Of a stretch of 64,000 nucleotides of DNA, positions 37,776 to 47,508 are shown in pieces. The notes under the pieces are model-generated. The model worked only from the letters and a program-made list of their open reading frames with translations, had not been told where the DNA came from and ran no database searches. The stretch lies in NCBI RefSeq assembly GCF_024763615.1, contig NC_077224.1:61886712-61950711 (forward strand), given 5' to 3'. Source of the stretch: Phlebotomus papatasi. Lineage: Eukaryota > Arthropoda > Insecta > Diptera > Psychodidae. Made by a program: the position numbers and the translations under genes. The stretch's first letter is position 1, and each line of letters starts with the position of its first letter.

Positions 37776-38400
37776 CTACATTAAGCACTGACGCTGAGGA
37801 ATTTTCTTAAATCTTCCAGCAAGACTTGGGGTGTGTACACTTTTTGCTGGGGTGTATATACCAGTTGGGGTGACTTTACTTGGAAGAACATTCCTCTTGT
37901 CTCGCGTGGTGAAAGTTGCGAAAGATGCCGTTTTTTTGTGCCCTAAGAGAGAATCAACCATTATCAAAACCTCTTGCTGGTACATTATTTGGTACATTGT
38001 GGTGATGGGTTGGCATTGTGGGGTGGTAATGTACTTTTGGGAGCATCTTCGCATTATTCTGCAGTTCCACACATCACGTAAATAAGAGTCTAGACTCTAG
38101 TCTCCAAGACTTTGGGATGGAGGAGAGACTGGAAACCACTTTAGAAGTTACCCCCTTAACAATGTTCTCGCTACACAAATCTAACCCCAATACGCGATTA
38201 ATCATGCCATCTGACACATTTACTTCCTCCCTACAAAACCCCCTATTAAAATGCTTTCGAGATACACCAAAATCTGGGTTAAACTTGGAATGTCTCGCTG
38301 GGAATTCTGCGAGGATAGACCCACGTCTTCGCTCAGCTATCATACCACGAATAATTTATAAATTACATGCGCCCATTGAGAAAAGGTCGATATGACATGT
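37776..38400. other. Moderately GC-rich block beside the first coding exon, unresolved
   Basis: Open frames of 84-98 codons exist on both strands (minus 38072-37776 and 38343-38074; plus 37831-38085 and 38117-38395). None has a known domain or matching splice sites in phase with the host gene. The sequence is not repeated elsewhere in the window. It could be an intronic regulatory element or an unrecognised alternative exon; I call no gene. Confidence 0.35.
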
Positions 38401-38583
38401 AATACAATATTTTAGGATGTTCTATCCAATTTTGAGATTTCTCCCATCTAATTTTGGCCAACCACAATCTTAATGTCGCGTGTCAATTAAGGTTGGATAT
38501 TTTGGGGGCAATGGCAAATGAGGTGATTTTAGGGGAGAGTGAGCTAATTACAGCTAGTGCGTAAAGTTAGAACCATTACTCAC

Positions 38584-38800
38584 TTCGCAATTGCTGAGTT
38601 TGTGCTATGAGTGTGGCTAGAAAGTTGCTGTCAACTGTAGGACCAATGGAGTTTCTTGCAATCCGATCATCCTCATCGCTGCTACTGTAGCCACCACTTC
38701 GTTCATGAGACCACTCCACTGACCGTTGACGTCTCATTTGGCTACTGCCAAATGCGAGTCCACGGTTCCGACCAATCGTCCCCGAATGACTATTGGACAT
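38584..38800 (-). CDS. Host gene first coding exon (start codon)
   Basis: ATG at 38800 sits in a good insect context (AACAAGATGT). The reading frame above it has TGA and TAA within 30 bases, so this is the real start if the acceptor at 38843 is used. The exon gives 72 codons plus one base, beginning MSNSHSGTIGRNRGLAFG. It includes RRQRSVEWSHER, an acidic patch YSSSDEDDR, and a short amphipathic end NFLATLIAQTQQLR. The donor is GTGAGT. The protein start has no signal peptide or membrane segment, so a cytoplasmic, partly disordered protein is likely. RRQRS is a plausible basophilic-kinase site. I do not recognise the family. The overlapping plus-strand frame (38656-38910) is a shadow. Confidence 0.78.
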
Positions 38801-38842
38801 CTTGTTACACCCGGCTTTCGTTTATCACGCAAATTCATTCAT
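38801..38842 (-). promoter_or_regulatory. 5' UTR end with uORF and upstream splice acceptor
   Basis: A pyrimidine-rich tract ending TCTTTCCAG abuts 38842. The 42 exonic bases before the start codon begin with ATG and encode a 5-codon uORF (MNEFA) ending TGA, followed by an in-frame TAA. The existence of an acceptor means at least one upstream non-coding exon lies at a higher coordinate. Confidence 0.65.
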
Positions 38843-39123
38843 CTGGAAAGAAAAAAAAAGGTACAATGTTAAGCACACATTCCAATTACGGTCAATTATT
38901 TACGTGTTAAAACCTAATTCAACAATTGTTGACCTAGTCAAGTAGAAATCAAATTATTTATTTTTTTATAACCTCAGAAAACACCTTCTTAGGAATGTGG
39001 CGAAAGTCGTTTGATAATTATTTCAGTCAATATCATGAGAAAAATGTATTTTTTTTAGGTATTTCAAGTCTGAAATGATACGATGTTAAAAATAGGGTAG
39101 AGAAAAAATCGTATAACAATGTA

Positions 39124-39335
39124 GGGGAATGTAGGCATGGTTCGCACAGAGTGAACCTTAAAACGATGCGAATTTTCTTTTTGTTTGCAAAGAGCTGACT
39201 TATCATTTATCATCTTGTTTCATGTCCTTAATAATTCTCTATCTTCTAGGAAATGACGAACTAACTCTTTGCAAACAAAGAGAAAATTTGCATTGTTTGA
39301 AGGTTCATTCTGTGCGAACCATACCAACATTCCCC
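39124..39335. mobile_element. MITE with GGGGAATGTNGG ends
   Basis: The left end GGGGAATGTAGGCATGGTTC and the inverted right end GGGGAATGTTGGTATGGTTC pair over about 70 bases, including TTTGTTTGCAAAGAG. TA flanks both sides. Length is 212 bases, non-coding. Confidence 0.88.
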
Positions 39336-39395
39336 TAGCTCCACATTTCAAAGTAGCCTCACCATCCACTAAATTCCTCAATTTAAGATTTTATA

Positions 39396-40248
39396 GGGTA
39401 AATTAAGCTAATTCAAAACCTGCTCCAAATGGAAATTTTTCGCTACTCTAAATGGAAACATCATTGATATCAAGATTAATACAGTACTAAAGTACTATAT
39501 TTATATATTTTCTATACCACAGTTTCATTATTTAGTTAATTTTGCCCCAAATAAAGCGAAAATCCATTCACATTCACAAATTTTAATTTGTTAATTTCTC
39601 AGAAAAATTAAAACTGTACCTTTTCACCATGGAACTTTTCATCGATCGACCATGTTTTCTAATGAAAAACACAATGAGGTAATTGTTGTTTATTCGTTTT
39701 AACATTTATGTCATATTTATGGCTAATTTTAGTTAAATTAAGTGCTAATCTTTTTTGTTAACGGTACGTGAAGTTTTCAAATGAAATAATTACCTATTTC
39801 GTGAACAAAAAGGGTTTTTCTGAAATGTCTGCAAATGCTTAAATTAGGAAACACAGAAGAAATGATTTTTTTTTGGAGGGATTTTCTTATTGTTTGAGAT
39901 TGGAAACTAGAAATGACCAGGAATGAGAACAAATCCTGCACTCAACAAGGGTTTGGAAGCCTTTCGTCACGGCTTTACTTACGCTCTTTGTCTCCAATTA
40001 GAAACTTTTCCTTGTCTCCATTTAGATTAATATGTTTCCAATAGAAGCATTTTACACTCGCGTATTTTTCTTGTATTTAAGAAGTTTTCAAATTATACCT
40101 AAAAAATTTTCACTAAACAGTAACATTCTAAAAGAGTCAAGGAGAAAATTTATATAATTCTCTTCAGAAAAAAAAATGAACTTAATGTGTTAAACATTCA
40201 GTCAGAGTTAAAGCGTTTGGAAGTGGGTTTAAATTAGGACATTTACCC
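39396..40248. mobile_element. DNA-transposon remnant with GGGTAAAT ends
   Basis: The left end GGGTAAATTAAGCTAATTC and the inverted right end GGGTAAATGTCCTAATTTAA are flanked by TA. There are 853 bases without a transposase frame. The ends are only moderately matched, so the insertion is old. Confidence 0.65.
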
Positions 40249-42021
40249 TACACGGAATTGGAATAGTTTGATTGTTTGCACCATTGAAGTTACATTGCAG
40301 TTGTTTATTAACTTTCCTTTGATTAAGATTATCCTTATTAACAAATCAATTATTTACTTACAAAACTTAAAATTTCAGTAACTTTCCAACCTCTTTTGAA
40401 GGGGACCTATGACTTTGCAGAGGTGACACCATTTCTCTCACATCAGAAATTCTATAACAACAGATTTGTATGCGATATCGGGGAATATAAAGCGTATTAT
40501 GTGAACTCGGTCTAATCCCGCAGGAAATTCAAAAGAAACCATATAGTACAAAATGTGCGGAATTTTTCTTTTTCAAATGCAGAAAAAGTGTCCCTGGACT
40601 ATTTTCTACAAAAGGTGTCATTTGAATGGAATTCACGTTTTTCACGTTTGAGATAAGATTATGCAAAGTGATACAATTCCAATAGGCGAATATTTATTTG
40701 TTACAAAATACTCAATAACTTCTGGCAAATCTTGTATCTTTGTGTTTTTAGGGGAGAAAGTTATTTGAAAATATCATGTTGAATCAATCAATGTTGGACG
40801 ATTTTGTTTAGGGGTTAAAAGTTTAACGATTTTGTAGTCTTGTGTAAGAAGAGCTTGATAGATGCTATAAGTGTAAAGATTTGTTTGTGAGATTAGCTAA
40901 AATTTAACAAAAAATATTTCACGCTTTCGCATTCAACTCTATAAAATTTGAATAGCATCAGTAGAGTGAAGCTTTATGGAAGCCTTTTCGTTTATATCGC
41001 ATCTTACACACGATGAATCTTCAACTTTATTAAATATCCACTTGAGCAAAGTACCCAGAAGTAAATGACAAAGTGGCAAAAACCGAGTTGCTGAATTAAA
41101 CTCATGAATGCGACATACTCTTTGCTTAATTGTGTTACAAAAGGTGTGGTAATCTTGAAGGGTGAAAGGTACCTCAAGAGCTTACATGCAGCTTTTCCCT
41201 CGTTGAACCTTCTGCACAGACGAGAACAAATTTTTTGCCACTTCTTCTGTTCTCTCGTCAGATAAGTGTCACAGTCATTGGATTGGATTTAGGTGCCCTA
41301 TGACTTGGCAAAAAAGGATTTTTTTTCTTAATATTTATATATCTACTTTCAGGATTACACGATCTTGAAGAATATCTGTTGACGTTAAAACACTTTTTGA
41401 AGTAAAATTTTCATAACTGATTAAATTTGTTGAACAAGAATGCACTCAATGGTCCCTAAAGAAAATATAACTCAATTTTGAATGCATTCGATGAATTCCG
41501 ATTTTGTGAGAGAAGCAAATCAATAAAGATTTTAAGATTTTATTTGAAGAATTCTCAAGGAGGGAGCCTGCATTAGATAGCTAATAAAAGCTGTTATTCG
41601 CAGTTGTTTTTCTGCTCAAACTCCACAGAGAGAGCAGTAATAGCTTCGTTCAGTAATAACCTTTCGAAGAGATAAATCCACTCCAAAGCCAAGCCAAACC
41701 TATTCGAAAATCTACAGGAAGCCTAAAGTGTAAGTTTCACTTCAAAAGTTTCGAATTTCGGAATACTGGAAACTTTAATAGTCAACAACAGTGTATATTA
41801 AATAAATGTCATTTTGATGAACTTGCTCGCTTTTGTATAACTCGTCGGTTTAAGCTTTCGAACTTCCAACGGGTTTTTATGTAAGTTCTCTCTGATATAC
41901 CTTCGAATGGGTACAGAAAAAACCTTAATCGGGAAGAGCTCTCGCTCTCAAATCGGACACGGACACACTTATATTCCTAATTCCTAAGCAGTCGCACTTT
42001 GGTAGAATTTAGGAAATCTGA
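40249..42021. other. Non-coding stretch
   Basis: No gene, repeat or structural element could be supported here. Confidence 0.5.
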
Positions 42022-42157
42022 AGGCCTCTACACACTAGGAGCAATTTCTTTAAAAAATTGCCCTTTTAAAGAAAATTTCCCCTTATTTAGGCAAAAACAT
42101 CAGATTTTTTTTAAAAAAAGGCAATTTTTGACGAAAATTGCTTCTAGTGTGTAGACA
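42022..42157. mobile_element. Harbinger/Tourist-like MITE, copy 2
   Basis: The left end AGGCCTCTACACACTAGGAG and the inverted right end GTCTACACACTAGAAG pair, followed inside by AATTGCCTTTT-type inverse phrases. It shares the CTCTACACACTAG end with 14632-14741. A target duplication is not clear. Confidence 0.7.
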
Positions 42158-42169
42158 ATATAAAGTTTC

Positions 42170-42720
42170 GGGTTTTTTGACGTTGTGCTGTTTGTCCGTC
42201 CGTTCATCTGTTTTACCGGCTAGAAGCCAAACGATTAGAGATAGAGGCTTGGAACCTTTAGGGATCTCCAATAGGACGACCCTGGGATCATTATAATACC
42301 CCTAATTTTTCCCTAAACTCTTCTCTTCCCAGCCCCTTCCCATACAGAACTATGCTTTTTTAGGATTATTCGGAAACTCGTTAGGATGTACTTTAGAGAT
42401 TATTCAAATATACTGTTAAATCATTCTTAATAACAGGGCTTCTAGGTTAAAGGTTAAAGATTTCCCATCCAAGTGGTGTCATATTTGGATTCGTTGGAAA
42501 GGTCTTGGAATTTCGGATTAAGCTGAACCGATTCCAATCATGAACCGGTTCGTTATCGATTCTAAACCGATAGCTAATTTTTATCCACAATTTAATTTTA
42601 TTACTCCTAAGTTGTATTTGGGCAATATTTTAATTGATTTATAAATCGCTAAGGCATAGCATCTAAGTCACGGGTTCGAGCACTACGCAAAGCCTGGGAT
42701 GCTTTGCCACCCATTTTTTG
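42170..42720 (-). repeat. Dispersed repeat with AACCGGTT-like phrases, inverted copy
   Basis: In order it holds GTCCGTCCGTTCATC, GCCAAACGATTAGAGATAGA, GACGACCCTGGGATCATT, GAACCGATTCCAATCATG and CACGGGTTCGAGCACTACGC. The same blocks in reverse order and strand are at 7735-8165 and 50150-51290. The last block is B-box-like, so a polymerase-III origin is possible. Confidence 0.65.
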
Positions 42721-42774
42721 TTTGAAATACGTTACTTCTTCGCGATTTTGTGCAATGTTCTAGATGCTCTAAGA

Positions 42775-43205
42775 TTTAGATTTGTCTATAGGTCGCCATA
42801 AACCTTTATCGGTTCCACTGCATCCAGGCCACTTATTTGGGCCCATTATGCACCCCCCATTACTCCATTTCTATCTTAACTCCCAAGGCGGTCCTCCAGC
42901 TCCATATCTCGGCTTCTGTATGCCTGAGGTACATACACAGTGCCGTTTCTATATTGCGGCGGACCAGCCTTGGTTGGATCAGTTGCAGTGAATGTGTATT
43001 TGAATCGACAGATCTCTTTACTCGTTTCTATACCAGCCTTTCTTGTTTAGGCGGTTCATTATTGTCAATGCATTAGGCATTATTTTTCATCCATTCACTG
43101 GACTAAATCGATACGGATGCTGAAAAATCTGCAGCTGCCGAGTTGCGAACCCGAGACCTCACAGTCATTGAGACATTACTCTACCAACTGATTCATTGAG
43201 GCTCT
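42775..43205 (-). mobile_element. tRNA-derived SINE, second family
   Basis: On the minus strand from 43203 the sequence GAATCAGTTGGTAGAGTAAT (A-box-like) is followed by GGGTTCGCAACTC (B-box-like). The unrelated body runs to about 42780 and ends AGACAAATC. The body matches 11384-11510. The two overlapping plus frames (42782-42991, 42837-43076) are shadows of this non-coding element. Confidence 0.72.
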
Positions 43206-44692
43206 TCCTAGCTGCTCTAAATATCACTATCCCAAGCTTAACCTAAGTATCACTATCAATTTGTAAGAAAATTAATGCAAAACGAATTATTTAAAGCTTT
43301 GCAAAAGGTAATTGATATCACTAAATATAAACATATTAGAAGTTTTTTTTTTTTAAACTCCATTAATTCATAGCATCTCTAAGAAAGTTCTTATATGGTT
43401 GTTACTTCTGGAAAATATGACACTTCTAGTACCATCCAAAATATAGGACAATAATCACCTTGATTTTAGTTTGCAGAAGAGGAAAGAATTTTATAAATTC
43501 AGAAAGTGATTTCTACAAAACTTCTAAGTAGGATATTCTCTAAGAAGTTTGTGAGATATTTGACAATATGCCTTGTAGAGGAGGAAGATTCTTTTTTGCT
43601 GCTGACTAGCTTGTTCACTGTGAAAAGTTTCACTAAATATATTTAAAAAGTTATACTGAGGCTTCCCCGCGTGACTCGGGGGAGATTTTTTTTCTTATTG
43701 CAGTCTGGAGAAGGAGAAAAGTCTATGAGTGATGTTCATGGGAAAGTCTTCTTGCTGTTAGCTCAAAGGACCACTTCCGTGACAACACAATAATTCGTCC
43801 GGGAGAGGGTGAATAATGGGTTAAAAGTTAAATGAATAAGACTGTTCCCGGGAGGATTTGGCCACCAAGTGCATGAATCCACAAGTAGTGGGTGCGATTA
43901 CGTGATAAAATGAAGGAAAGTATTGTGGTTTGGATTATTAGTTCTTGGTCTTTATGGAGTGGCTCAAACAAAATTGGGGTGAAAGTATCTGGACAACAGA
44001 TGACTCCTTTTTGCGTGCGAAGGATAATCCCTAATGAAATTGTTCTTGTCCCCTTCACCACATTATGGTTCACATGATTGCCCTATCTGAAAATTGAAAT
44101 ATTTCCTGGAAGATTCCTTTAAGAACTTTAACGATGGCATCCCCAGAAACTTCTCGACACAATGCCATGACCAGTTGCACTGTGAATAATGCATGAGAAT
44201 AGGGATACAACCACTAATTGATGCACGGCGAGGGGCATCTCTGCAGAGAACTTTCTTCGGAAAATTCTCCAATTTTGATGCATTATTTTGATAGAGTGAG
44301 AACAGCACGTGTGGAAAATCGATTGAAATATCCTCCTGGTGGGTTATAAGTTTGAGGTTTGTTTCCGCGCATGACAAACTCGAGTTCATTGTTGTGCACA
44401 AAGTGATTGTCAACTGGAAACAGATAAAATTGTTCTGTATATTTCAAACCAATAAATCACTCACAAAACACTTTACCATATACATTTATCTGCAAACTTA
44501 TGCGGCTATAAGTTTGAAAGATAATTTCCGCTTTATGATTAATTTTTAATTAATTTTTATTGATTCCGTTTTAATTAATTTTAGAGAAAACACTATCTAT
44601 TGTAAAATGACTTTAATTGTTTCACTGCTCTATTATAATGACAATGCTTTAGCTTTCATCAGAATTGATATGAAAATGAATATTAAAAAATA
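43206..44692. other. Non-coding stretch
   Basis: The block 43680-44400 is less AT-rich and carries frames of up to 116 codons on the minus strand, but with no recognisable domain and no splice match to the host gene. I see no repeat. Confidence 0.45.
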
Positions 44693-45597
44693 CTCCCTCC
44701 GTTCCGAAATAAGTCGTACGTTTGGGAAAAATTCTTGTTCCGAAATAAGTCATACGTTTGGGAAAAATTGGGATTAAGGGAAAGTTTGTTGGTAAATGTT
44801 TTGTGTATAACAATTATCTCTTGTAAAGAACTATTGCTAATGTTCAGCACTAAAATTGGGGTCCAATATTCATGGTAAGTTGAGGAACGAATATCTTAAA
44901 AATGTCTTATTTTTTGCGTTTTATTTTCAATCTAAAATAGGTGCAGAATGGTGAGAGATAGGGACTTGAGACCTTCGGGGGACCCCCCCATAAGTTGACC
45001 CTGGGACCATTAATATGTCCATTATTTTGCGCCCACGCCTCCCCTTCCCCTCCAAAATCATCTTTTTTGGGATTGCTCGAGAACACCTCGTGCGATTTTT
45101 TTTTTTCATTTCGGGACATGTTTTAGAGAAACATATAAATGGTCCCAGGATCAACTTATGGGGGGTCCGCTGAAGATCCTAAGTCCCTATCCCTCACCAT
45201 TTTGCATCCAGATATTCGAAAACATAAAAAAGGAAAATTCTTTTTATTGCTCATTCTGCAAAATTTGAGATATAAAAAATGTCATATCGGTAATAACTGT
45301 TGATTTCTACTTGTGCATGCTAAAAATTTAGAACAAATTCTAGCCCGTAATGTTAATCACAGTCCATCTTGTAGTAATAAACTATCTACCGGAGCTCTTT
45401 GAAAAAAACGCCAAAAATGGACAACTTCAACATATCGATTCCTCAACTTACCATCGTCGTAGGATCCCCATATTATCCCTGAACCTGGAGGATAGTTCAT
45501 ACACAAGATATTTGCAAATAACAAAAACATTCTCTGAAACCATTCCTTAATCCCTAATTTTTCGCCAAACGTACGACTTATTTCGGAACGGAGGGAG
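44693..45597. mobile_element. Stowaway-type TIR element
   Basis: The left end CTCCCTCCGTTCCGAAATAA and the exact inverse at the right end are flanked by TA (44691-44692, 45598-45599). The left terminal 35 bases are present twice in tandem. There is no transposase frame. The terminal 11 bases equal the classic plant Stowaway end, placing it in the Tc1/mariner superfamily. A second foldback is nested inside. Confidence 0.88.
44939..45211. repeat. Foldback nested in the Stowaway-type element
   Basis: Arms 44939-45021 and 45139-45211 pair (TGCAGAATGGTGAGAGATAG against the inverse at the right), and both contain CCATAAGTTGAYCCTGGGAC. It resembles part of the dispersed family at 42170-42720 and 50150-51290 (GACCCTGGGA-type phrase). 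Confidence 0.72.
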
Positions 45598-46006
45598 TAC
45601 TTTTTTTCACAAGAAATATCTAAATAAAATTATAAATAAAAGTACAGAAAATTCTAATTTGCACAGATTTTCAACTCTTTTTCGTCTTATGAATTATCTT
45701 AAAGGACTCAAATTTCCTAGCAATTGTGATTTCATTTTACCTAAATCAAAATTTAATTATTTATCCTCATACAGATTGAAATCAGTCCAGGTTAAGTGGA
45801 GATTTTAAGAACTTTTAAATGAAGCCAAAGTTTACTAAAATTGGTTAAAAATTCAAATATCCTAGAAAAATTTTAATTTATTGCAGAAGTGTTTCGGAAA
45901 ATTATCACGGAATTAGATTTCAAGCCGTGTGCATACAAAAATTGATTATAGAGACTGGACTGAACGTTCCAATTGTGACTTCAATGTGATTCTAAACACA
46001 TATAAC

Positions 46007-46371
46007 GGCCTCTACACACTAGGAAAATTTATGTTCATATCGAATAGGTTTTCCTACACAAGCATAGGGAATTTACTACATATTGACATAAATTCCTCTA
46101 CACTGAGAAAAAAAGAGGCTGCGATTAACTTTATTTCGTCATAACTTTAACACTTTTTAGGTGTAAAAATATATCAACATTTTTTAATGTTGATTTTACA
46201 CCCTTTTAAGGGTAAAATCAACATGAAAGAAGGGTAACTTTAACCCACAATACACCTAAAAAGGGTAATATTTACACCGTTTCTGGATCAATACTGCAGG
46301 GTAAAATTAACATTTCCGGAAAGTTAATTTAACTTTTTCGGATTTCTCTCAGTGTAGTGTATAGACGTCAT
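46007..46371. mobile_element. Harbinger-like MITE, copy 3, split by another MITE
   Basis: The left part starts CGGCCTCTACACACTAGG. The right part, GTGTATAGACG, resumes after the insertion at 46101-46354. Its ends resemble 14632-14741. The insertion site is TA inside CTCTACAC. Confidence 0.68.
46101..46354. mobile_element. MITE, CTGAGAGAAATCCG family, complete copy
   Basis: It begins CACTGAGAAAAAAAGAGG and ends GGATTTCTCTCAGTG, with TA on both sides. This copy defines the limits of the family. Its interior has a hairpin around ACATTTTTTAATGTTGATTT and a series of GTGTAAAA phrases. Confidence 0.9.
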
Positions 46372-47018
46372 AAGACCAAGAGAGACCATTTATACCTCTT
46401 CATTATATTGAAGTATTACATTATATTGTGTTATTGTATTTTTTCAAATCTTCATCTTCATCATCATCATGGCAATGGCGATTTTTTTTTCGCCGTGAGA
46501 CATCAAAAATTGCTTTGGTTTTTGTTACTTTTTGCCCCACGCATTTTATTACTTTTTACCCCGAGTAGTCATTTTTAATAAAAGTATTTCTGGAAAAAAA
46601 GAATATTTAGCAAATGGTAAAACAGATAGCGGATTCCTATTCAAAAAATCCAAATCATTTTTGAAATATTCACCGGTGCATCAATTTTGGAAAATAAGTA
46701 GGTATTGATATCTTCTACAAGGAAAATATTTCAGAAACAGGGCTAAAAATTTCAATATATTTTTTTATTTTCTTAATTCCTTTTTCGCATTCTAAGAAAC
46801 TTACGACATTGAAGAAGGTTTATGGAGGCTATCAATAGAAAAAATTTTAAGGCGCTATCTTTTTTTTAAGGTGTAAATATTACCTTGAAAGTGATTGAAC
46901 AGAATCTGTTCGCTTGGTACGTAATCCCAAGAAGTTTGTGTTTATGCACAGAGAGCGACAATCAGAACAAGTGACTCCCAACCACAATTTTAACCCAAAT
47001 AGAAACTGGAAAAAATCC

Positions 47019-47091
47019 TGTCTCCACCCGGGATCGAACTGGGGTCTTTTCGCTGTCTAGGCGAATGCTCTACCAACTGAGCTATGGGGAC
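47019..47091 (-). other. tRNA-like SINE head, left arm
   Basis: It has the same sequence as the head at 47182-47254 on the opposite strand: internal A box (TAGCTCAGTTGGTAGAGCA) and B box (AGTTCGATCCC), with the cloverleaf described there. It is judged part of a SINE, not a tRNA gene. Confidence 0.75.
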
Positions 47092-47181
47092 ACACTGGCT
47101 CTGACTGTCTTTTGCCACTGATCTTGAAATGCAATTGGCAATTAATCAAGATCAGTGGCAAAAGACAGTCACAGCCAGTGT

Positions 47182-47254
47182 GTCCCCATAGCTCAGTTGG
47201 TAGAGCATTCGCCTAGACAGCGAAAAGACCCCAGTTCGATCCCGGGTGGAGACA
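47182..47254 (+). other. tRNA-like SINE head, right arm
   Basis: The 73 bases fold as a cloverleaf. The acceptor GTCCCCA/TGGAGAC has one mismatch, the D stem is GCTC/GAGC, the anticodon stem TTCGC/GCGAA, the loop CTAGACA, and the T stem has one mismatch. The loop gives AGA (Ser), yet the variable loop is 5 bases, unlike real Ser tRNAs, and position 37 is C. TTCGCCTA-type arms resemble tRNA-Val. It continues into GACAGGATTTTTTCC, shared with 472-560. It is therefore a SINE head. Confidence 0.75.
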
Positions 47255-47508
47255 GGATTTTTTCCAGTCTCTATTTGGGTTAAAATTGTGGTTGGGAGTC
47301 ACTTGTTCTGATTGTCGCTCTCTGTAAATATTACCCTTTTTAGGTGTATTATGGGTTAAAGTTGCCCTTCTTTCATGTTGATTTTACCCTTAAAAGGTGT
47401 TAAAATTAACATTAATAAATGTTGATATATTTTTACACCTAAAAAGTGTTAAATTTATGACGAAAAAAAAGTTAATCGCAGCCTCTTTTTTTTTCAGTGG
47501 AAGACTGA

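Larger units (their letters stand above)
9900..38583 (-). other. 28.7-kb intron of the host gene
   Basis: The donor is GTGAGT (38583-38578) and the acceptor TTTGCAG (down to 9900). The donor exon ends one base into a codon and the acceptor exon supplies two bases, so the join is in frame. The intron is filled with mobile elements listed separately, including a 5.6-kb LTR element. Small cassette exons inside it cannot be excluded. Stretches such as 9900-11380, 11520-14620, 16960-18100, 18400-20800 and 28230-30030 show nothing I can name. Confidence 0.7.
46949..47324. repeat. Near-perfect palindrome of two tRNA-derived SINEs
   Basis: Arms of 179 bases (46949-47127 and 47146-47324) are reverse complements with about two mismatches, around an 18-base loop. 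Each arm holds one complete tRNA-like head with its tail. RNA across this site would fold into a long double strand. Confidence 0.92.
46866..47508. mobile_element. MITE, CTGAGAGAAATCCG family, copy broken by a SINE palindrome
   Basis: From 47325 the sequence follows the right two thirds of the family, ending in TTTTTTTTTCAGTG. On the other side of the palindrome only AAGGTGTAAATATTACC (46868-46884) remains. The outer left end is missing. Confidence 0.7.

Noticed and set aside
38656..38910. 84-codon plus-strand frame
   Set aside because: Antisense shadow of the start-bearing exon.
42782..43076. Two overlapping plus-strand proteins
   Set aside because: They lie in a SINE body that is repeated at 11384-11510 without an open frame.
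47182..47254. Functional tRNA-Ser (AGA) gene
   Set aside because: Ser tRNAs need a long variable arm; this has 5 bases, mismatches in two stems and a SINE body attached.
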